A stretch of 64,000 bases of DNA from Verrucomicrobiaceae bacterium E54 (GCA_022548915.1 JAKZES010000001.1:1-64000); one strand, 5' to 3'. Positions 38,417 through 50,838 are shown, counted from the stretch's first letter. Translations and numbers: made by a program. The notes: generated from the letters alone by a model not told the origin.

Positions 38417-40144
38417 ATGAACGGAAGGACATCGACGGTTTCCGCCAAATTTCTCAAGTCTTCGATTGTCGGGGTGATTCTCGCTTCGGCATCGATTCCG
38501 AGCAACACGGCGCAAGCCCAGTTGACGGATCCTGAAGAGATTACCGATCTGTTCTTGCGATGGGCTGTGAGCCAGGGATCCACGGGTCCGCGTGGCTTCA
38601 TCCGGACCCAGCGTGTCATCCGCCAGACCGGTCCCCAGACCGCGGCTTTCGTTTCGGGAGAGGTTGAGTTCGTGGTGGCCGATGGCGCGATCGGCGGCAT
38701 CTGGCGCGACCAGATCATCCCCTTCTTTGAGGAGTGGGACACCGACCAGGACGGCTGGCGTGACGTGGTGGAGCAGGAGTACCAGGGCCAGGTGGGTCTG
38801 ACTCCCGCTGGCACGGATTGGGCCCTCGATCCGTTCTACAACCCGCCCCGTGACCAGTTTCCTCCGGACGTCTTCTGGACGGTCCTGGCCAACGGTTCCC
38901 GTCTTCCCGTGCGGCCCGAGGGTTCCGCTCCGGCCACTCTGGTCCTTCCGTTCGCAGGCAACTCCGTGATTCTCGCATCCGGACCCCCGAGTCCGCTGCC
39001 GAAACCTCAGGTGCTGTTCAATTACTCGACATCGTTCTTTGTCACGACCCAGGCAGGATCCGGATTCCTGAACGGACTTTCGGTCTACCACTGGTCGAAG
39101 AAGTACACCAGCAACCTTGGCGGAGCGATCATGGAAAAGGAGATCCTCCCCTCCGATGCGTATCGCCTTCAGTTTCCGGTCACCACCAACCCCGCGCAGA
39201 CCACGACCGTTTCACTGAACCACCTGCCCGTACCCAACGGCGCGCTTACTCTCGGTCTGCGGCGCCCTGACTGGTTGATTCGCAAAGTCGAAACCTTCGT
39301 CGGGACCAACCAGCAGTTCGCCGAGCAAAAGTGGTCCAATGGCCGGCTGGTCCTCGATCCTGTGTTGGTGAACTATTTCACCATGGACAATCTTACCGGG
39401 CTGTTTGCCAATCCCTTCAATGACCGGCTTGCAATCAGTGTTCTGGACGAGGCCGGGGAGGTGATCTGGCCCCCGCTCTCGGGATCCGGTTTCGTTCTCA
39501 ACCTGCAGCAACCGACCTTCCCTTTGGTCTTCGGGCAGCTTTATGGGACGCCCGGGCTTGGAGGGAATCCCACCTCGAAGCTTTCGGTAAACGGCGAGAT
39601 CGCCATCTTCTACCAGCGCAACGTCTCCACTCCTCCGAGTGGCGGGGATGTCTCGTCGGTGGAGTTGCGTATTCCGGTCAAGTTTGAGCAGAGCTACCAG
39701 TCATGGCGTCAGCTCTTTTTCGGAGCCAATGCCTTCAATGATGTGATTTCCGGGAAAAACGCGGATCCGGACGGTGACGGAATCGTGAACATCGATGAAT
39801 TCGAGGGTGGAACGAATCCGAACGTGATCGACCTCGGCCCGCTCTTCATCACTTTCGCGCCACCTCCGATTGCCGCTGCGCCTGGTGCCGGGGCCCTCAT
39901 GGCCGATGGCGACGACGTGCCGCAGATCCGGTACGACAAGCCTGGTGGTATTGAGTCGCAATCAACCCGCACGGTCGAGTATTCCTTCGAGACATCGACG
40001 AACGGAACGGATTGGGATACGATCGATGAGACCCGCTGGGACGTCGACGAGGACGATGTGAGCATGTCCGCCACCTACACCGGCAGCGACCCGCTTCCGC
40101 CGACCATGCTGTTCCGGGTGCGATACACCACCCCGGCCGAGTAG
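38417..40144 (+). CDS. Exported protein with DxDxDG calcium-loop motif, unknown function
   Basis: 575 residues. A signal peptide is visible (SSIVGVILASASIPSNTAQAQ, cleavage after AQA near residue 36). The mature protein is beta rich with aromatic strands and has DPDGDGIVNIDEFEGGTNP near residue 455, a thrombospondin-type-3/dockerin-like calcium loop common in secreted proteins of this phylum. A second DTDQDGWRDVVEQEY-like loop occurs near residue 110. No enzymatic motif was found. It is unlinked to the pilus operon transcriptionally but shares the DxDxDG loop style with the Amuc_1099-like protein. Confidence 0.75.
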   Translation: MNGRTSTVSAKFLKSSIVGVILASASIPSNTAQAQLTDPEEITDLFLRWAVSQGSTGPRGFIRTQRVIRQTGPQTAAFVSGEVEFVVADGAIGGIWRDQIIPFFEEWDTDQDGWRDVVEQEYQGQVGLTPAGTDWALDPFYNPPRDQFPPDVFWTVLANGSRLPVRPEGSAPATLVLPFAGNSVILASGPPSPLPKPQVLFNYSTSFFVTTQAGSGFLNGLSVYHWSKKYTSNLGGAIMEKEILPSDAYRLQFPVTTNPAQTTTVSLNHLPVPNGALTLGLRRPDWLIRKVETFVGTNQQFAEQKWSNGRLVLDPVLVNYFTMDNLTGLFANPFNDRLAISVLDEAGEVIWPPLSGSGFVLNLQQPTFPLVFGQLYGTPGLGGNPTSKLSVNGEIAIFYQRNVSTPPSGGDVSSVELRIPVKFEQSYQSWRQLFFGANAFNDVISGKNADPDGDGIVNIDEFEGGTNPNVIDLGPLFITFAPPPIAAAPGAGALMADGDDVPQIRYDKPGGIESQSTRTVEYSFETSTNGTDWDTIDETRWDVDEDDVSMSATYTGSDPLPPTMLFRVRYTTPAE

Positions 40145-40247
40145 GCAGGTGGGTGGAGCCAGCAGTGGGTCGGCGGTGAAATCTGCGTTCGAATACTCTT
40201 GCTCCCGTCATCGGGCTTCCTGACGCCGGGCTCGGAGCCATAACTTG

Positions 40248-41327
40248 ATGGAAGCGATTGGGAATGATTTCATGATTGAGACGCCGGAGGCCCTTGGAGA
40301 GTTGCTGAGTCGGGCGAAGGGGGCATCGGTTTGTGCGGTGGATACCGAGGCGGACAGTCTTCACCGCTACCGGGAATCGCTGTGTCTGATTCAGTTTGCG
40401 TGGGGCGACGAGTCCACTCTGATCGACCCCCTGGCCATCGACGACCTCGGGGCGTTCTACGACTATCTCGGCAGCCGCATCGTCTGGATGCACGGGGCGG
40501 ACTACGACATGACCATGCTCCGCCGCGAGTGCGGCGTGATTCCCGAGAAGGTCTACGACACCCAGATCGGAGCCCGCCTGCTGGGCATCCGGAAGTTCGG
40601 CCTGGGCAACCTGGTCGAGCACTACTTCGACATCAAGCTGTCGAAGTCTTCGCAGAAGGCCGATTGGGGCAAGCGCCCGCTTTCGCCGAAGATGGAAGAG
40701 TATGCGATCAACGATGTCCGCTACCTTCTGCCGATGGCCGAGATGATCGTGACGGGCCTGAAGGACAAGGGGCGCTACGATTGGTTCATCGAGAGCTGCG
40801 AGCAGGCGCGGGCGAAGGTGCTGGATCGTGACGAGTCGAAAGACGAACCCTGGCGCATCCAGGGTGCCGGGAGGCTGGATCGACCGGGACTCAACCTCCT
40901 GAAGCATCTCTGGTACTGGCGCGACCGGGAGGCCGAGCGCTGGGATCGGCCTTCGTTCATGGTGGCATCCAACAAGCAGCTGCTTCAGTGGGTGCAGGAG
41001 ATTTCCGCGGGCGACCGCGTCGAGTTGCCGCGGCATTTCCGGCCCGACCGGCGGAGGCGTTTCCAAGCGGCACTCAAGGAGGCGGCGGCAACCGACGCCT
41101 CGGAACATCCGAAACGCCAGAGGGGTGTGAGGCGGCGTCGCGACCGGGACTTCGATCAACGGGTGGCCGAAATGATCAAACACCGCAACAAGGTGGGCGA
41201 GGAGCTCGATATCGATGGCTCCGTGATCGCGTCGAGGGCGATGATCGAGGCCTATGTGGCGGAAGATGACGACCACGAGGAGCAGTGGATGGGATGGCAG
41301 AAGAGCTGCCTGGGCCTTGACGATTAG
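40248..41327 (+). CDS. rnd: Ribonuclease D-like 3'-5' exonuclease
   Basis: 359 residues from the ATG at 40248; an ATG at 40272 is an alternative and a TAACTT box at 40232-40237 would fit a short leader to it. The DEDDy exonuclease core is complete: AVDTEADSLH, IVWMHGADYDMTMLRR, YDTQIGARLLG and YAINDVRYLLPM. A helical HRDC-like domain follows (NLLKHLWYWRDREAERWDRPSFMVASNKQLLQWV, about 215-260) and then a basic C-terminal part. RNase D trims tRNA and other RNA 3' ends. Confidence 0.92.
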   Translation: MEAIGNDFMIETPEALGELLSRAKGASVCAVDTEADSLHRYRESLCLIQFAWGDESTLIDPLAIDDLGAFYDYLGSRIVWMHGADYDMTMLRRECGVIPEKVYDTQIGARLLGIRKFGLGNLVEHYFDIKLSKSSQKADWGKRPLSPKMEEYAINDVRYLLPMAEMIVTGLKDKGRYDWFIESCEQARAKVLDRDESKDEPWRIQGAGRLDRPGLNLLKHLWYWRDREAERWDRPSFMVASNKQLLQWVQEISAGDRVELPRHFRPDRRRRFQAALKEAAATDASEHPKRQRGVRRRRDRDFDQRVAEMIKHRNKVGEELDIDGSVIASRAMIEAYVAEDDDHEEQWMGWQKSCLGLDD

Positions 41328-41422
41328 ACGGCTTGGCCCGGACGGGTGGGCGACTCTTCGCCGGGAGTCGTAATTTTTTGAAAATCAGGCGTTTGGAGTG
41401 AGGAAAAATGTCCTGCTGAGGG

Positions 41423-44025
<2,603 letters not shown>

Positions 44026-44059
44026 GACCTGCCCCCAACCTTTCTAACGAATTTGCAAG

Positions 44060-46681
44060 ATGTCTGAAGAATCGATCAGTTCGATCAACGTTGCCGATGA
44101 GATGTCGAAGTCCTTCCTGGACTACTCGATGTCGGTGATCATCTCCCGGGCGCTTCCCGACGCCCGGGACGGCCTGAAACCCTCGCAGCGCCGCATTCTC
44201 TATGCGATGCATCACGACCTCTCGCTGACGCCGGCCAAGCCCCACCTGAAGTGCGCGCGCATCGTCGGTGAAACGATGGGTAAGTACCACCCCCACGGCG
44301 ACTCGGCGATCTACACGACGCTCGTGAACATGGCCCAGCCGTGGACGATGAGGGAGCGGCTCATCGACGGGCAGGGGAACTTCGGTTCGGTGGAAGGCGA
44401 TGCGGCCGCGGCAATGCGGTACACCGAGGCGCGGATGGCCGCGCTCGGGTCGGCGATGATGACCGACATCGAGAAGGAGACCGTGGATCACCACGTCACC
44501 TACGACGAGAATTCCGTCGAACCCGACGTGCTCCCGGCGGCCTTTCCCAACCTGCTGGTCAACGGCGGAACGGGCATTGCGGTGGGCATGGCGACGAACA
44601 TCCCCGCCCACAACCTCGGCGAGGTGATCGACGGCGTGTGCGCGCGCATCGACAGGCCTTCGATCTCCATCGAGGAGATGAAGGAGCACATCAAGGGTCC
44701 GGATTTCGCCACCGCCTGCGAGATCCGCGGCTTCAAGGGGATCGACAGCTATTTCCGCACTGGACGCGGCAGCGTGAAGATGCGGGGCACGATGGAGGTC
44801 GAGGAGAATGCCTCGGGCACCTCGACGATCACCATCCGCCAGGTGCCCCACGGGGTGAACCGCGCGGTGCTGCAGCAGCGCATCGCCGAGCTCGTGCGCG
44901 AGAAGGTGCTCACCGACATCTCCGGCATGCGGGATCTCTCGGACGAGGAAACGCGCATCGAGATCACGCTCAAGCGCGACGCGCGGCCCCAGGTCGTGGT
45001 CAACCAGCTCTACAAGCTGACCGCCATGGAGACCTCGTTCGGGGTCAACATGCTGGCAATCCACGAGCGGCGGCCGAAGCAGCTCTCGTTGATGGATGCC
45101 ATCGACGCGTTCATCGAGCACCGGCGGGACGTGGTGGTCCGGCGCACCCGTTTCCTTCTCAAGAAGGCGGAGGACCGCGCCGAGAACCTCGAGGCCTTCC
45201 TGCTGGCACTCGGACACCTCGACGATTTCATCAAGATCATCCGCGAGTCCAGGAACCGCGACGAGGCTCGCGAGAAGCTCAAGGCCTACACTTTCGAAGT
45301 GGCGACCGCCGAGCGTCTCGGGGTGCTGATCCGCAGCCAGCCGAGCATCGAGGGCGATCGCTACGTCTTCACCGACCGCCAGGTCAACGCCATCCTCGAA
45401 CTCCGCCTCTATCAGCTGACCGCGATGGAGCAGGACAAGATCAAGGGCGAGTACGACGCCGTGATCGAGGAGATCAAGGATCTCATGGACATCCTGGAGA
45501 AGGAGTCCCGGGTCCTGGAGATCATCAAGACCGAGCTGCTCGAGGTGAAGGAAAAGCACGCGACCCCGCGGCGCTGCCCGATCCTCCCGGACGAGGGCGA
45601 GATCGCCATCGAGGACCTGATCGCCAACGAGGGCATGATCGTGACGCTCAGCCACCGGGGCTACGTGAAGCGCACCCCGGCCAGCGAGTACCGCGTGCAG
45701 GGCCGGGGCGGCAAGGGAGTCCGGGGCATGGAAACCCGCAACGCGGCGGATCCCGACGAAAACGACTTCGTCGAGCAACTCTTCTCGGTGCAGGCCCATG
45801 ATTACCTGATGTTCTTCACCAACACCGGGCGGGTTTATGTCGAGCGGGTTTATGAAATCCCGGAGGCATCCCGTGCCTCGAAAGGGCGGAGCATCAAGAA
45901 CGTGCTGAACCTCCAGCCCGAGGAGACCATCGCCTCGATGCTTCGCCTGGAGCGCCGGACGGATGACGACGGCAATGACATCACCTTCTCCGAGGACCAG
46001 GGCTATGTGCTTTTCGCCACCCGCAGCGGGAAGGTGAAGAAGACCTCGCTTCACGATTTCCGGAACTATCGCAAGGATGGAATCATCGCGATCAAGCTCG
46101 AGGAAGGCAACGAGTTGATCGGCGTGCGCCTGACCACCGGCAAGGACGAGGTTATCCTCGTCACCCGTCAGGGGATGAGCCTGCGCTTCCCGGAGGAACA
46201 GTCGAGATCGATGGGCCGCGCCACTGCAGGGGTCGCGGGCATCAAGCCGGTGGAAGGCGACTACGTGGTCAGCCTCTCGCTGGTGAGCGAGGATGCCACG
46301 CTGCTGGTCGCCTCCGAGAATGGCATCGGTAAGCGCACGGCGTTCGAGGAGTACCGCTCCCAGAGCCGCGGAGGCAAGGGCATCATCACGATGAAGGTCG
46401 GTGAGAAGACCGGCGAAGTTGTCGGGGCGGTTTCGGTGGCCGAGGAGGATGAACTGATGCTGATGACCTCCGGAGGCCAGAGCATCCGGATCCGTGTCTC
46501 CGAGGTACGGACCGCCGGCCGGAACACCATGGGTGTGAAGCTGCTGACCCTGAAGAAGGGCGAGCGGCTTCAGGACATCGCTCGCGTGATTCCCGACGAG
46601 GATTCGGAGGATGCGGGCGAGGTCGATGAAGCCGGGGCGGCGGAGCCACCGGAACCTGAAGCGGAAAGCAGCGAAGAGTAA
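44060..46681 (+). CDS. gyrA: DNA gyrase subunit A
   Basis: 873 residues. The DNA cleavage subunit: active-site Tyr121 in AAAMRYTEARM, and the quinolone region PHGDSAIYTT where the position matching E. coli Ser83 is Ser82 and that matching Asp87 is Thr86. The C-terminal beta-pinwheel carries repeated blades and a GyrA-box-like QGRGGKGV. The tail (840-873) is strongly acidic. It is cotranscribed with gyrB, 34 bp downstream. Confidence 0.97.
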   Translation: MSEESISSINVADEMSKSFLDYSMSVIISRALPDARDGLKPSQRRILYAMHHDLSLTPAKPHLKCARIVGETMGKYHPHGDSAIYTTLVNMAQPWTMRERLIDGQGNFGSVEGDAAAAMRYTEARMAALGSAMMTDIEKETVDHHVTYDENSVEPDVLPAAFPNLLVNGGTGIAVGMATNIPAHNLGEVIDGVCARIDRPSISIEEMKEHIKGPDFATACEIRGFKGIDSYFRTGRGSVKMRGTMEVEENASGTSTITIRQVPHGVNRAVLQQRIAELVREKVLTDISGMRDLSDEETRIEITLKRDARPQVVVNQLYKLTAMETSFGVNMLAIHERRPKQLSLMDAIDAFIEHRRDVVVRRTRFLLKKAEDRAENLEAFLLALGHLDDFIKIIRESRNRDEAREKLKAYTFEVATAERLGVLIRSQPSIEGDRYVFTDRQVNAILELRLYQLTAMEQDKIKGEYDAVIEEIKDLMDILEKESRVLEIIKTELLEVKEKHATPRRCPILPDEGEIAIEDLIANEGMIVTLSHRGYVKRTPASEYRVQGRGGKGVRGMETRNAADPDENDFVEQLFSVQAHDYLMFFTNTGRVYVERVYEIPEASRASKGRSIKNVLNLQPEETIASMLRLERRTDDDGNDITFSEDQGYVLFATRSGKVKKTSLHDFRNYRKDGIIAIKLEEGNELIGVRLTTGKDEVILVTRQGMSLRFPEEQSRSMGRATAGVAGIKPVEGDYVVSLSLVSEDATLLVASENGIGKRTAFEEYRSQSRGGKGIITMKVGEKTGEVVGAVSVAEEDELMLMTSGGQSIRIRVSEVRTAGRNTMGVKLLTLKKGERLQDIARVIPDEDSEDAGEVDEAGAAEPPEPEAESSEE

Positions 46682-46717
46682 GCCGCCCGGACGGCGGGAC
46701 CGCCGCGTTGGGGGAAT

Positions 46718-48172
46718 TCAGGGACGTCCGTCGACCCGTTCCACCACGTAGGTCATCCCGTCTTCCAGCACCCGCACGGACTCACCCTTGGGGATCAAGC
46801 CCTGACGTGAGATGGCATCGTGCTGGATGCCCTCGACGAGGATCGTGCCGGAAGGCCGGAGGTCGGTGACGGCCTTGCCGGTGGCTCCGATCAGCGAGCG
46901 ACCGAGGTCCTGCTCGGCGGGACTGCCCGAGGGCAGCTCTTTCTTCACGATCAGCGAGCGCAGGAGCGGGATGTTCGGCAGATAACGGGCGAAGACGAAG
47001 AGGGCGAGCATGCCGCCCGCCAGGCCCAGTCCGAGCATCATGGCCGGTCGAAGAAGCAGGTCATCGAGCGAGGAGATCATCTCGCCGGATTCGCGCGCGC
47101 GGTCGAATTCGATCTTGTCGGCCATCGCGAACCAGAGCGAGCCGAGGACCATGAGCACGCCGATGATCCCGGCAATGCCGCTCGGCAGGACGAAGAGTTC
47201 GAGGATGATGAGCACCACCCCGAGAAGGAAGACCGCCATCAACTCGTAGCCGGCCAGGTTTCCGGCCACGCTGTTGCCGAAGAAGAAAATCGCGAAGGCG
47301 CCGAGGGAGATGAAGCCGAAGACGCCGAATCCCGGGGCCTTGAGCTCGATCCACGCCGCGCCGATGCCGACGGCGATGAGAAGCGGCGAGAGGGCCGCGA
47401 TCCACCAGGCGATGGCCTCGAAACCGGTCGGCTTGGCCGGAACGACCTCGGCGCCGGTGATGCCCTCGGCCTCGAGGACCTTGTCGACGCTGTCGGCGAT
47501 GCCGGCGGCGAGCAGGGGTGCCCCGTCGATCTGCTGGGTTGCCTCCTGGGCGGTCAGGCTGAGCAACTCGTCCTTCGGAACGGTCACGCTGCCGAAGGTC
47601 CGTTCGTTTTCGTCGTCGATGAACATCATCGCCCGCAGGACATCGATGCGGTGGCCCTTCTTCTTCACGATGCCGCGAAGCGAGGCGTCGAAGACGCTTT
47701 CCAGCTTGGCCCGCATGACCGGATCAATCTCCTGGCCGGTTCCGCTGACGAGCCCGGCCGCGCCGATGATGGTGCCGGGCGCCATGTAGATCCTGTCGGT
47801 TGCGAAGGCGATGATGGCCCCGGCACTGAGGGCCTCGCGCTCGACCCAGGCGATGGTGGGGACCTCGAGCTTGCCCAGTTGGTCGAAGATCAGGTCCCGG
47901 GTGTTGAAGGCAAAGCCGCCGGGGGTGTCGATTTTGAGAACGAGCGCCCGTGCCTTCTCGTTCTCGGCGCGCTCGAGCGTCCGCTGGAAGAACTTGAAGG
48001 CCTGGTTGTTCATCAGGTCCTTCTGCCCGATGGAGAGGACCACCACCTTGTCGGTGTAGGATTCCTCCTCGGACTTGCCGATGAGCTTGCGCTCCGGCGT
48101 CTCCCCGTCTTCCGCGAAGGCCGGGAGAAGGACGAGCAACAGGGCTGCGAGGAATCGGAGGGCGGATTTCAT
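46718..48172 (-). CDS. nfeD: NfeD-family membrane protein with ClpP-class serine protease domain
   Basis: 484 residues. A signal peptide ([20 protein letters not shown]), then a ClpP/crotonase-fold protease domain with VLKIDTPGG and the serine in EREALSAGAII (Ser116), as in long NfeD (NfeD1b) proteins. Four to five transmembrane helices follow (about 250-385), and a soluble OB-fold NfeDC domain ends the protein (LIGATGKAVTDLRPSGTILVEG, VRVLEDGMTYVVERV). Such proteins pair with flotillins. It is last in a floA-X-nfeD operon and overlaps the middle gene by 4 nt. Confidence 0.92.
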   Translation of the reverse strand: MKSALRFLAALLLVLLPAFAEDGETPERKLIGKSEEESYTDKVVVLSIGQKDLMNNQAFKFFQRTLERAENEKARALVLKIDTPGGFAFNTRDLIFDQLGKLEVPTIAWVEREALSAGAIIAFATDRIYMAPGTIIGAAGLVSGTGQEIDPVMRAKLESVFDASLRGIVKKKGHRIDVLRAMMFIDDENERTFGSVTVPKDELLSLTAQEATQQIDGAPLLAAGIADSVDKVLEAEGITGAEVVPAKPTGFEAIAWWIAALSPLLIAVGIGAAWIELKAPGFGVFGFISLGAFAIFFFGNSVAGNLAGYELMAVFLLGVVLIILELFVLPSGIAGIIGVLMVLGSLWFAMADKIEFDRARESGEMISSLDDLLLRPAMMLGLGLAGGMLALFVFARYLPNIPLLRSLIVKKELPSGSPAEQDLGRSLIGATGKAVTDLRPSGTILVEGIQHDAISRQGLIPKGESVRVLEDGMTYVVERVDGRP

Positions 48173-48672
48173 GGGTGGCGTTCGCCGCTTTGGCGAAGGG
48201 AGACGGGAGGCCCCAGAACTTCGGCGAGAATGATGGCGCGGCGGGTGGCATCCGCTGAACGCAGGCTGTCACCGATCGGAGTGCGGCGGCCCGGTGCCCT
48301 CCGTCGCCCCCCGGTTTTTCGCTCGAAGGCCTCGGCGAGGCGCGCCTCGCGCTCCGAGACTTCGGGCACCGGAGCCTGGACGGCAGCGGGCGTGGCGGGA
48401 ATGGGTGGCGGCTCCGGCAGGGGGGGCGGCGCGACCTTCTCGGGGTGCCAGACCGTGGGATCCGTTTCCCACGGGGCGCGGTCCTCCTGCTCGCCCATCT
48501 GGCGGCGCCAGACGATCTCGCGCATCCGTTCCTCCTCCTCGGAGATCGGCTCCTCCTCGATCTCGCGCTGGCCGAAGCGGTTCTTCAGCCACCCGAGAAA
48601 CGAGATGATCATCAGCAACAGCAGGCCGATGGCATCGCCCGGCAGGTCGCTGAAATCGAAGGCGAGGATCAT
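48169..48672 (-). CDS. Small membrane-anchored protein between floA and nfeD
   Basis: 167 residues. One hydrophobic segment ([17 protein letters not shown], about 12-28), an acidic stretch ([27 protein letters not shown]), a proline-rich linker with [11 protein letters not shown], and an arginine-rich C-terminus. It overlaps both neighbours by 4 nt (ATGA), so it is translationally coupled within the flotillin operon. I do not recognise the family; the layout suggests an adaptor linking the FloA/NfeD assembly to cytoplasmic partners. Confidence 0.78.
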   Translation of the reverse strand: MILAFDFSDLPGDAIGLLLLMIISFLGWLKNRFGQREIEEEPISEEEERMREIVWRRQMGEQEDRAPWETDPTVWHPEKVAPPPLPEPPPIPATPAAVQAPVPEVSEREARLAEAFERKTGGRRRAPGRRTPIGDSLRSADATRRAIILAEVLGPPVSLRQSGERHP

Positions 48673-49712
48673 TGCTGGGTGTCCCCCTTGGGCGAGTCAC
48701 CGTCGGTGGCGATCGAAGAACGCATGTCGGTGTCGGCGACGACGTTGCGGTAGCGGGCGTAATCCATGATGCCGAGGTTGCCGGAGCGGAAGGCCTCGGC
48801 CATGGCCTGCGGCACCTGGGCCTCGGCCTCGACGACCTTGGCGCGCATTTCCTGGGTGCGGGCAGACATTTCCTGCTCGGCGGCGACGGCGGCCGCGCGG
48901 CGCATCTCGGCCTTGGCCTGGGCGACCCGCTTGTCGGCCTCGGCCTGCTCGGTTTGCAGCCGGGCACCGATGTTGTCGGCCACATCCACGTCGGCGATGT
49001 CGATGGAAAGGATCTCGAAGGCGGTCGAGGCATCGACGCCCTTCTCGAGAACGAGCTTCGAGATGTTGTCGGGGTTCTCGAGGACGTGCTTGTAGGTCTC
49101 GGCCGAACCGACGGACGTGACGATGCCCTCGCCGACGCGGGCGATCACGGTTTCCTCGGTGGCCCCGCCGATGAACGAGTCGAGGGCGGTGCGGACCGTG
49201 ACCCGGGCGCGCACGTTCACCGCGATGCCGTCGCGGGCGACGGCGGTGATCTTGTTCGGGCCACCGGCTTCGGGATTCGGGCACTCGATGACCTTCGGGT
49301 TGATCGAGGTGCGGACCGCCTCGAGGACGGTCTTGGCGGTGCCCTTGACCGCGAGGTCGATGGCGCAGGCGCGGTCGAAGGGGAGCTTGATCCCGGCCTT
49401 GTCGGCGGCGATCAGGGCCAGCACGGTGTTTTCCACGTCGCCCCCGGCGAGGTAGTGGGCCTCGAGTTCCTCGGAAGTGTAGGGCAGCCCCGCCTTCACG
49501 GCGGTGATCCGGGCATTGACGATGCGGTTGAACGGCACCTTCCGCAGGAACATTCCGATCAGGTTGCCCCAGGAGACCGGGGCGTTGGAAAGCTTGGCCC
49601 GCAGCCAAGTCTTGAAGAACATCGAGATGATCAGCACCCCGATGGCAAGGATGATGAGCGCGACGGCGATCCCGATGAGGGAACCCAGGGAGTCGGAAGC
49701 GAGGAGGGTCAT
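48669..49712 (-). CDS. floA: Flotillin-like protein FloA
   Basis: 347 residues. An N-terminal membrane hairpin/helix ([21 protein letters not shown]), then the YqfA/FloA region with [53 protein letters not shown] and the alanine/glutamate coiled-coil of flotillins ([28 protein letters not shown]). Flotillins scaffold membrane microdomains. First gene of floA-X-nfeD. TAGGAT lies 6 nt before the ATG, so the mRNA is probably leaderless. Confidence 0.95.
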   Translation of the reverse strand: MTLLASDSLGSLIGIAVALIILAIGVLIISMFFKTWLRAKLSNAPVSWGNLIGMFLRKVPFNRIVNARITAVKAGLPYTSEELEAHYLAGGDVENTVLALIAADKAGIKLPFDRACAIDLAVKGTAKTVLEAVRTSINPKVIECPNPEAGGPNKITAVARDGIAVNVRARVTVRTALDSFIGGATEETVIARVGEGIVTSVGSAETYKHVLENPDNISKLVLEKGVDASTAFEILSIDIADVDVADNIGARLQTEQAEADKRVAQAKAEMRRAAAVAAEQEMSARTQEMRAKVVEAEAQVPQAMAEAFRSGNLGIMDYARYRNVVADTDMRSSIATDGDSPKGDTQQ

Positions 49713-49718
49713 GCCCGG

Positions 49719-49724
49719 ATCCTA
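49719..49724 (-). promoter_or_regulatory. Candidate -10 box (TAGGAT) of a leaderless floA promoter
   Basis: Minus-strand TAGGAT is followed by CCGGGC and the ATG at 49712; same 6-nt spacing as several other genes here. The -35 region is weak (CTGGCG). Confidence 0.5.
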
Positions 49725-49794
49725 GCCGATCCGCGGCATCGCGCCAGCACTGAGCGGAAGAAATCTGAAGACGGCCGGGAAGGACCGTCCGCAA

Positions 49795-50217
49795 TCACGC
49801 AAGCCCGGCGGCTTTATCGCCGGTGGCGGTCTTTGGCCGGCGGGGTTCTTCCTTCCAGCTCAGGGCTCCCTTGCGGAAGGCATAAACGTAGGCGAAGGCG
49901 AGAATGCCCGCGAAACCCGCCATGCTGAGCAAGGCCACCGGGCTGTGGGCCACGAGGTCGCGGAATTGGACGGCCCACGGATACATGAACACCACCTCGA
50001 TGTCGAAAACGACGAACAGCATCGCCACCAGGTAGAACTTGACCGAGAACCGGGAAGCTCCATCCCCCACGGCGAGCATCCCGCATTCGTAGGCCGAATC
50101 CTTGGTCGCGTTGCGGTGGGCGGACTTGCCGAGCACCACCGAGAGAGTCAGCGCGACGGCGGCAAAGCCGATCGCCACCAGAATCTGGACGAAGACGGGA
50201 AGGAACTGCGAGTGCAT
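49795..50217 (-). CDS. nuoA: NADH-quinone oxidoreductase subunit A
   Basis: 140 residues from the ATG at 50217. Three transmembrane helices and the conserved YECGM after the first helix, then SVKFYLVAMLFVVFDIEVVFMYPWA, are diagnostic of NuoA, part of the membrane arm of complex I. No other nuo gene is adjacent: upstream is an unrelated small gene and downstream is floA, so this subunit is separated from the usual nuoABCD... operon. A TTGGCA -35-like box lies at 50259-50254. Confidence 0.94.
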   Translation of the reverse strand: MHSQFLPVFVQILVAIGFAAVALTLSVVLGKSAHRNATKDSAYECGMLAVGDGASRFSVKFYLVAMLFVVFDIEVVFMYPWAVQFRDLVAHSPVALLSMAGFAGILAFAYVYAFRKGALSWKEEPRRPKTATGDKAAGLA

Positions 50218-50348
50218 GATCGGTGGGCGATGGATATTCGCGGAGTGGGCGGGTGCCAAGAATGGAATGCCGTCTGCTGGAAAAGAAGAACCCGCACCGG
50301 TGGGCCGGTGCGGGTTGCAAGGGAAAGCACTTGTTCAGGCGCAGGGAA

Positions 50349-50660
50349 TCAATCCTCCTGCTGTTGTTGGGCGAGCCACTCGCTGGACGCTTCGTGGACC
50401 CGCGGGGTTCCTTTGTATTCCTTACCGATTTTTTCGACCAGACCGCGGGTGACGAGATTCTGAAGCTTCTCATAGGCACGCAGGCGGAGCATTTCCTCGC
50501 CGCCGCTGACTGCGTTGCGTTGCTTCAGGTTCTCAAACACCCGTTCGAACAGGTCGTTGAAACCGAACACCTTATCTTCCTCAAGGACATTGCAGAGTTC
50601 GTCCGTAACGTGGTCGGGAAGCCGGCGCGAAAACCGGGTGCGTTTGGTGGTGGTTGACAT
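50349..50660 (-). CDS. Small conserved protein, possibly winged-helix DNA-binding
   Basis: 103 residues from the ATG at 50660 (MSTTTKRTRFSRRLPDHVTDEL). It is basic at the N-terminus and helical, with RAYEKLQNLVTRGLVEKIGKEYKGTP, which looks like the recognition helix and wing of a winged-helix protein. The C-terminus is WLAQQQQED. TATTCT lies 9 nt before the ATG. The function is unknown; a DNA-binding role is inferred from that segment only. Confidence 0.65.
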   Translation of the reverse strand: MSTTTKRTRFSRRLPDHVTDELCNVLEEDKVFGFNDLFERVFENLKQRNAVSGGEEMLRLRAYEKLQNLVTRGLVEKIGKEYKGTPRVHEASSEWLAQQQQED

Positions 50661-50689
50661 AGCGGCGGGAGAATAGCAGCAACCTGTAA

Positions 50690-50776
50690 CAAATGCGACC
50701 CAAAAAAAGCCCGCCATTAAAAAAGGAACAAATAATTTTACAAGTTAAAAATTACGTTTATCTTAAAGATTATTTC
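50690..50776. other. AT-rich island in the divergent gap before ruvA
   Basis: About 87 bp of mostly A and T (AAATAATTTTACAAGTTAAA, then ATTACGTTTATC) interrupt a GC-rich genome between two divergent genes. No consensus DnaA box is present. It may be a strong promoter with UP elements or a site for a nucleoid protein. Confidence 0.6.
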
Positions 50777-50838
50777 CGTGGGGTCGAATCCGGGGATGGG
50801 CATTGACGGCGGCCGTGGTCGATCCAAGCTGCGACTCC

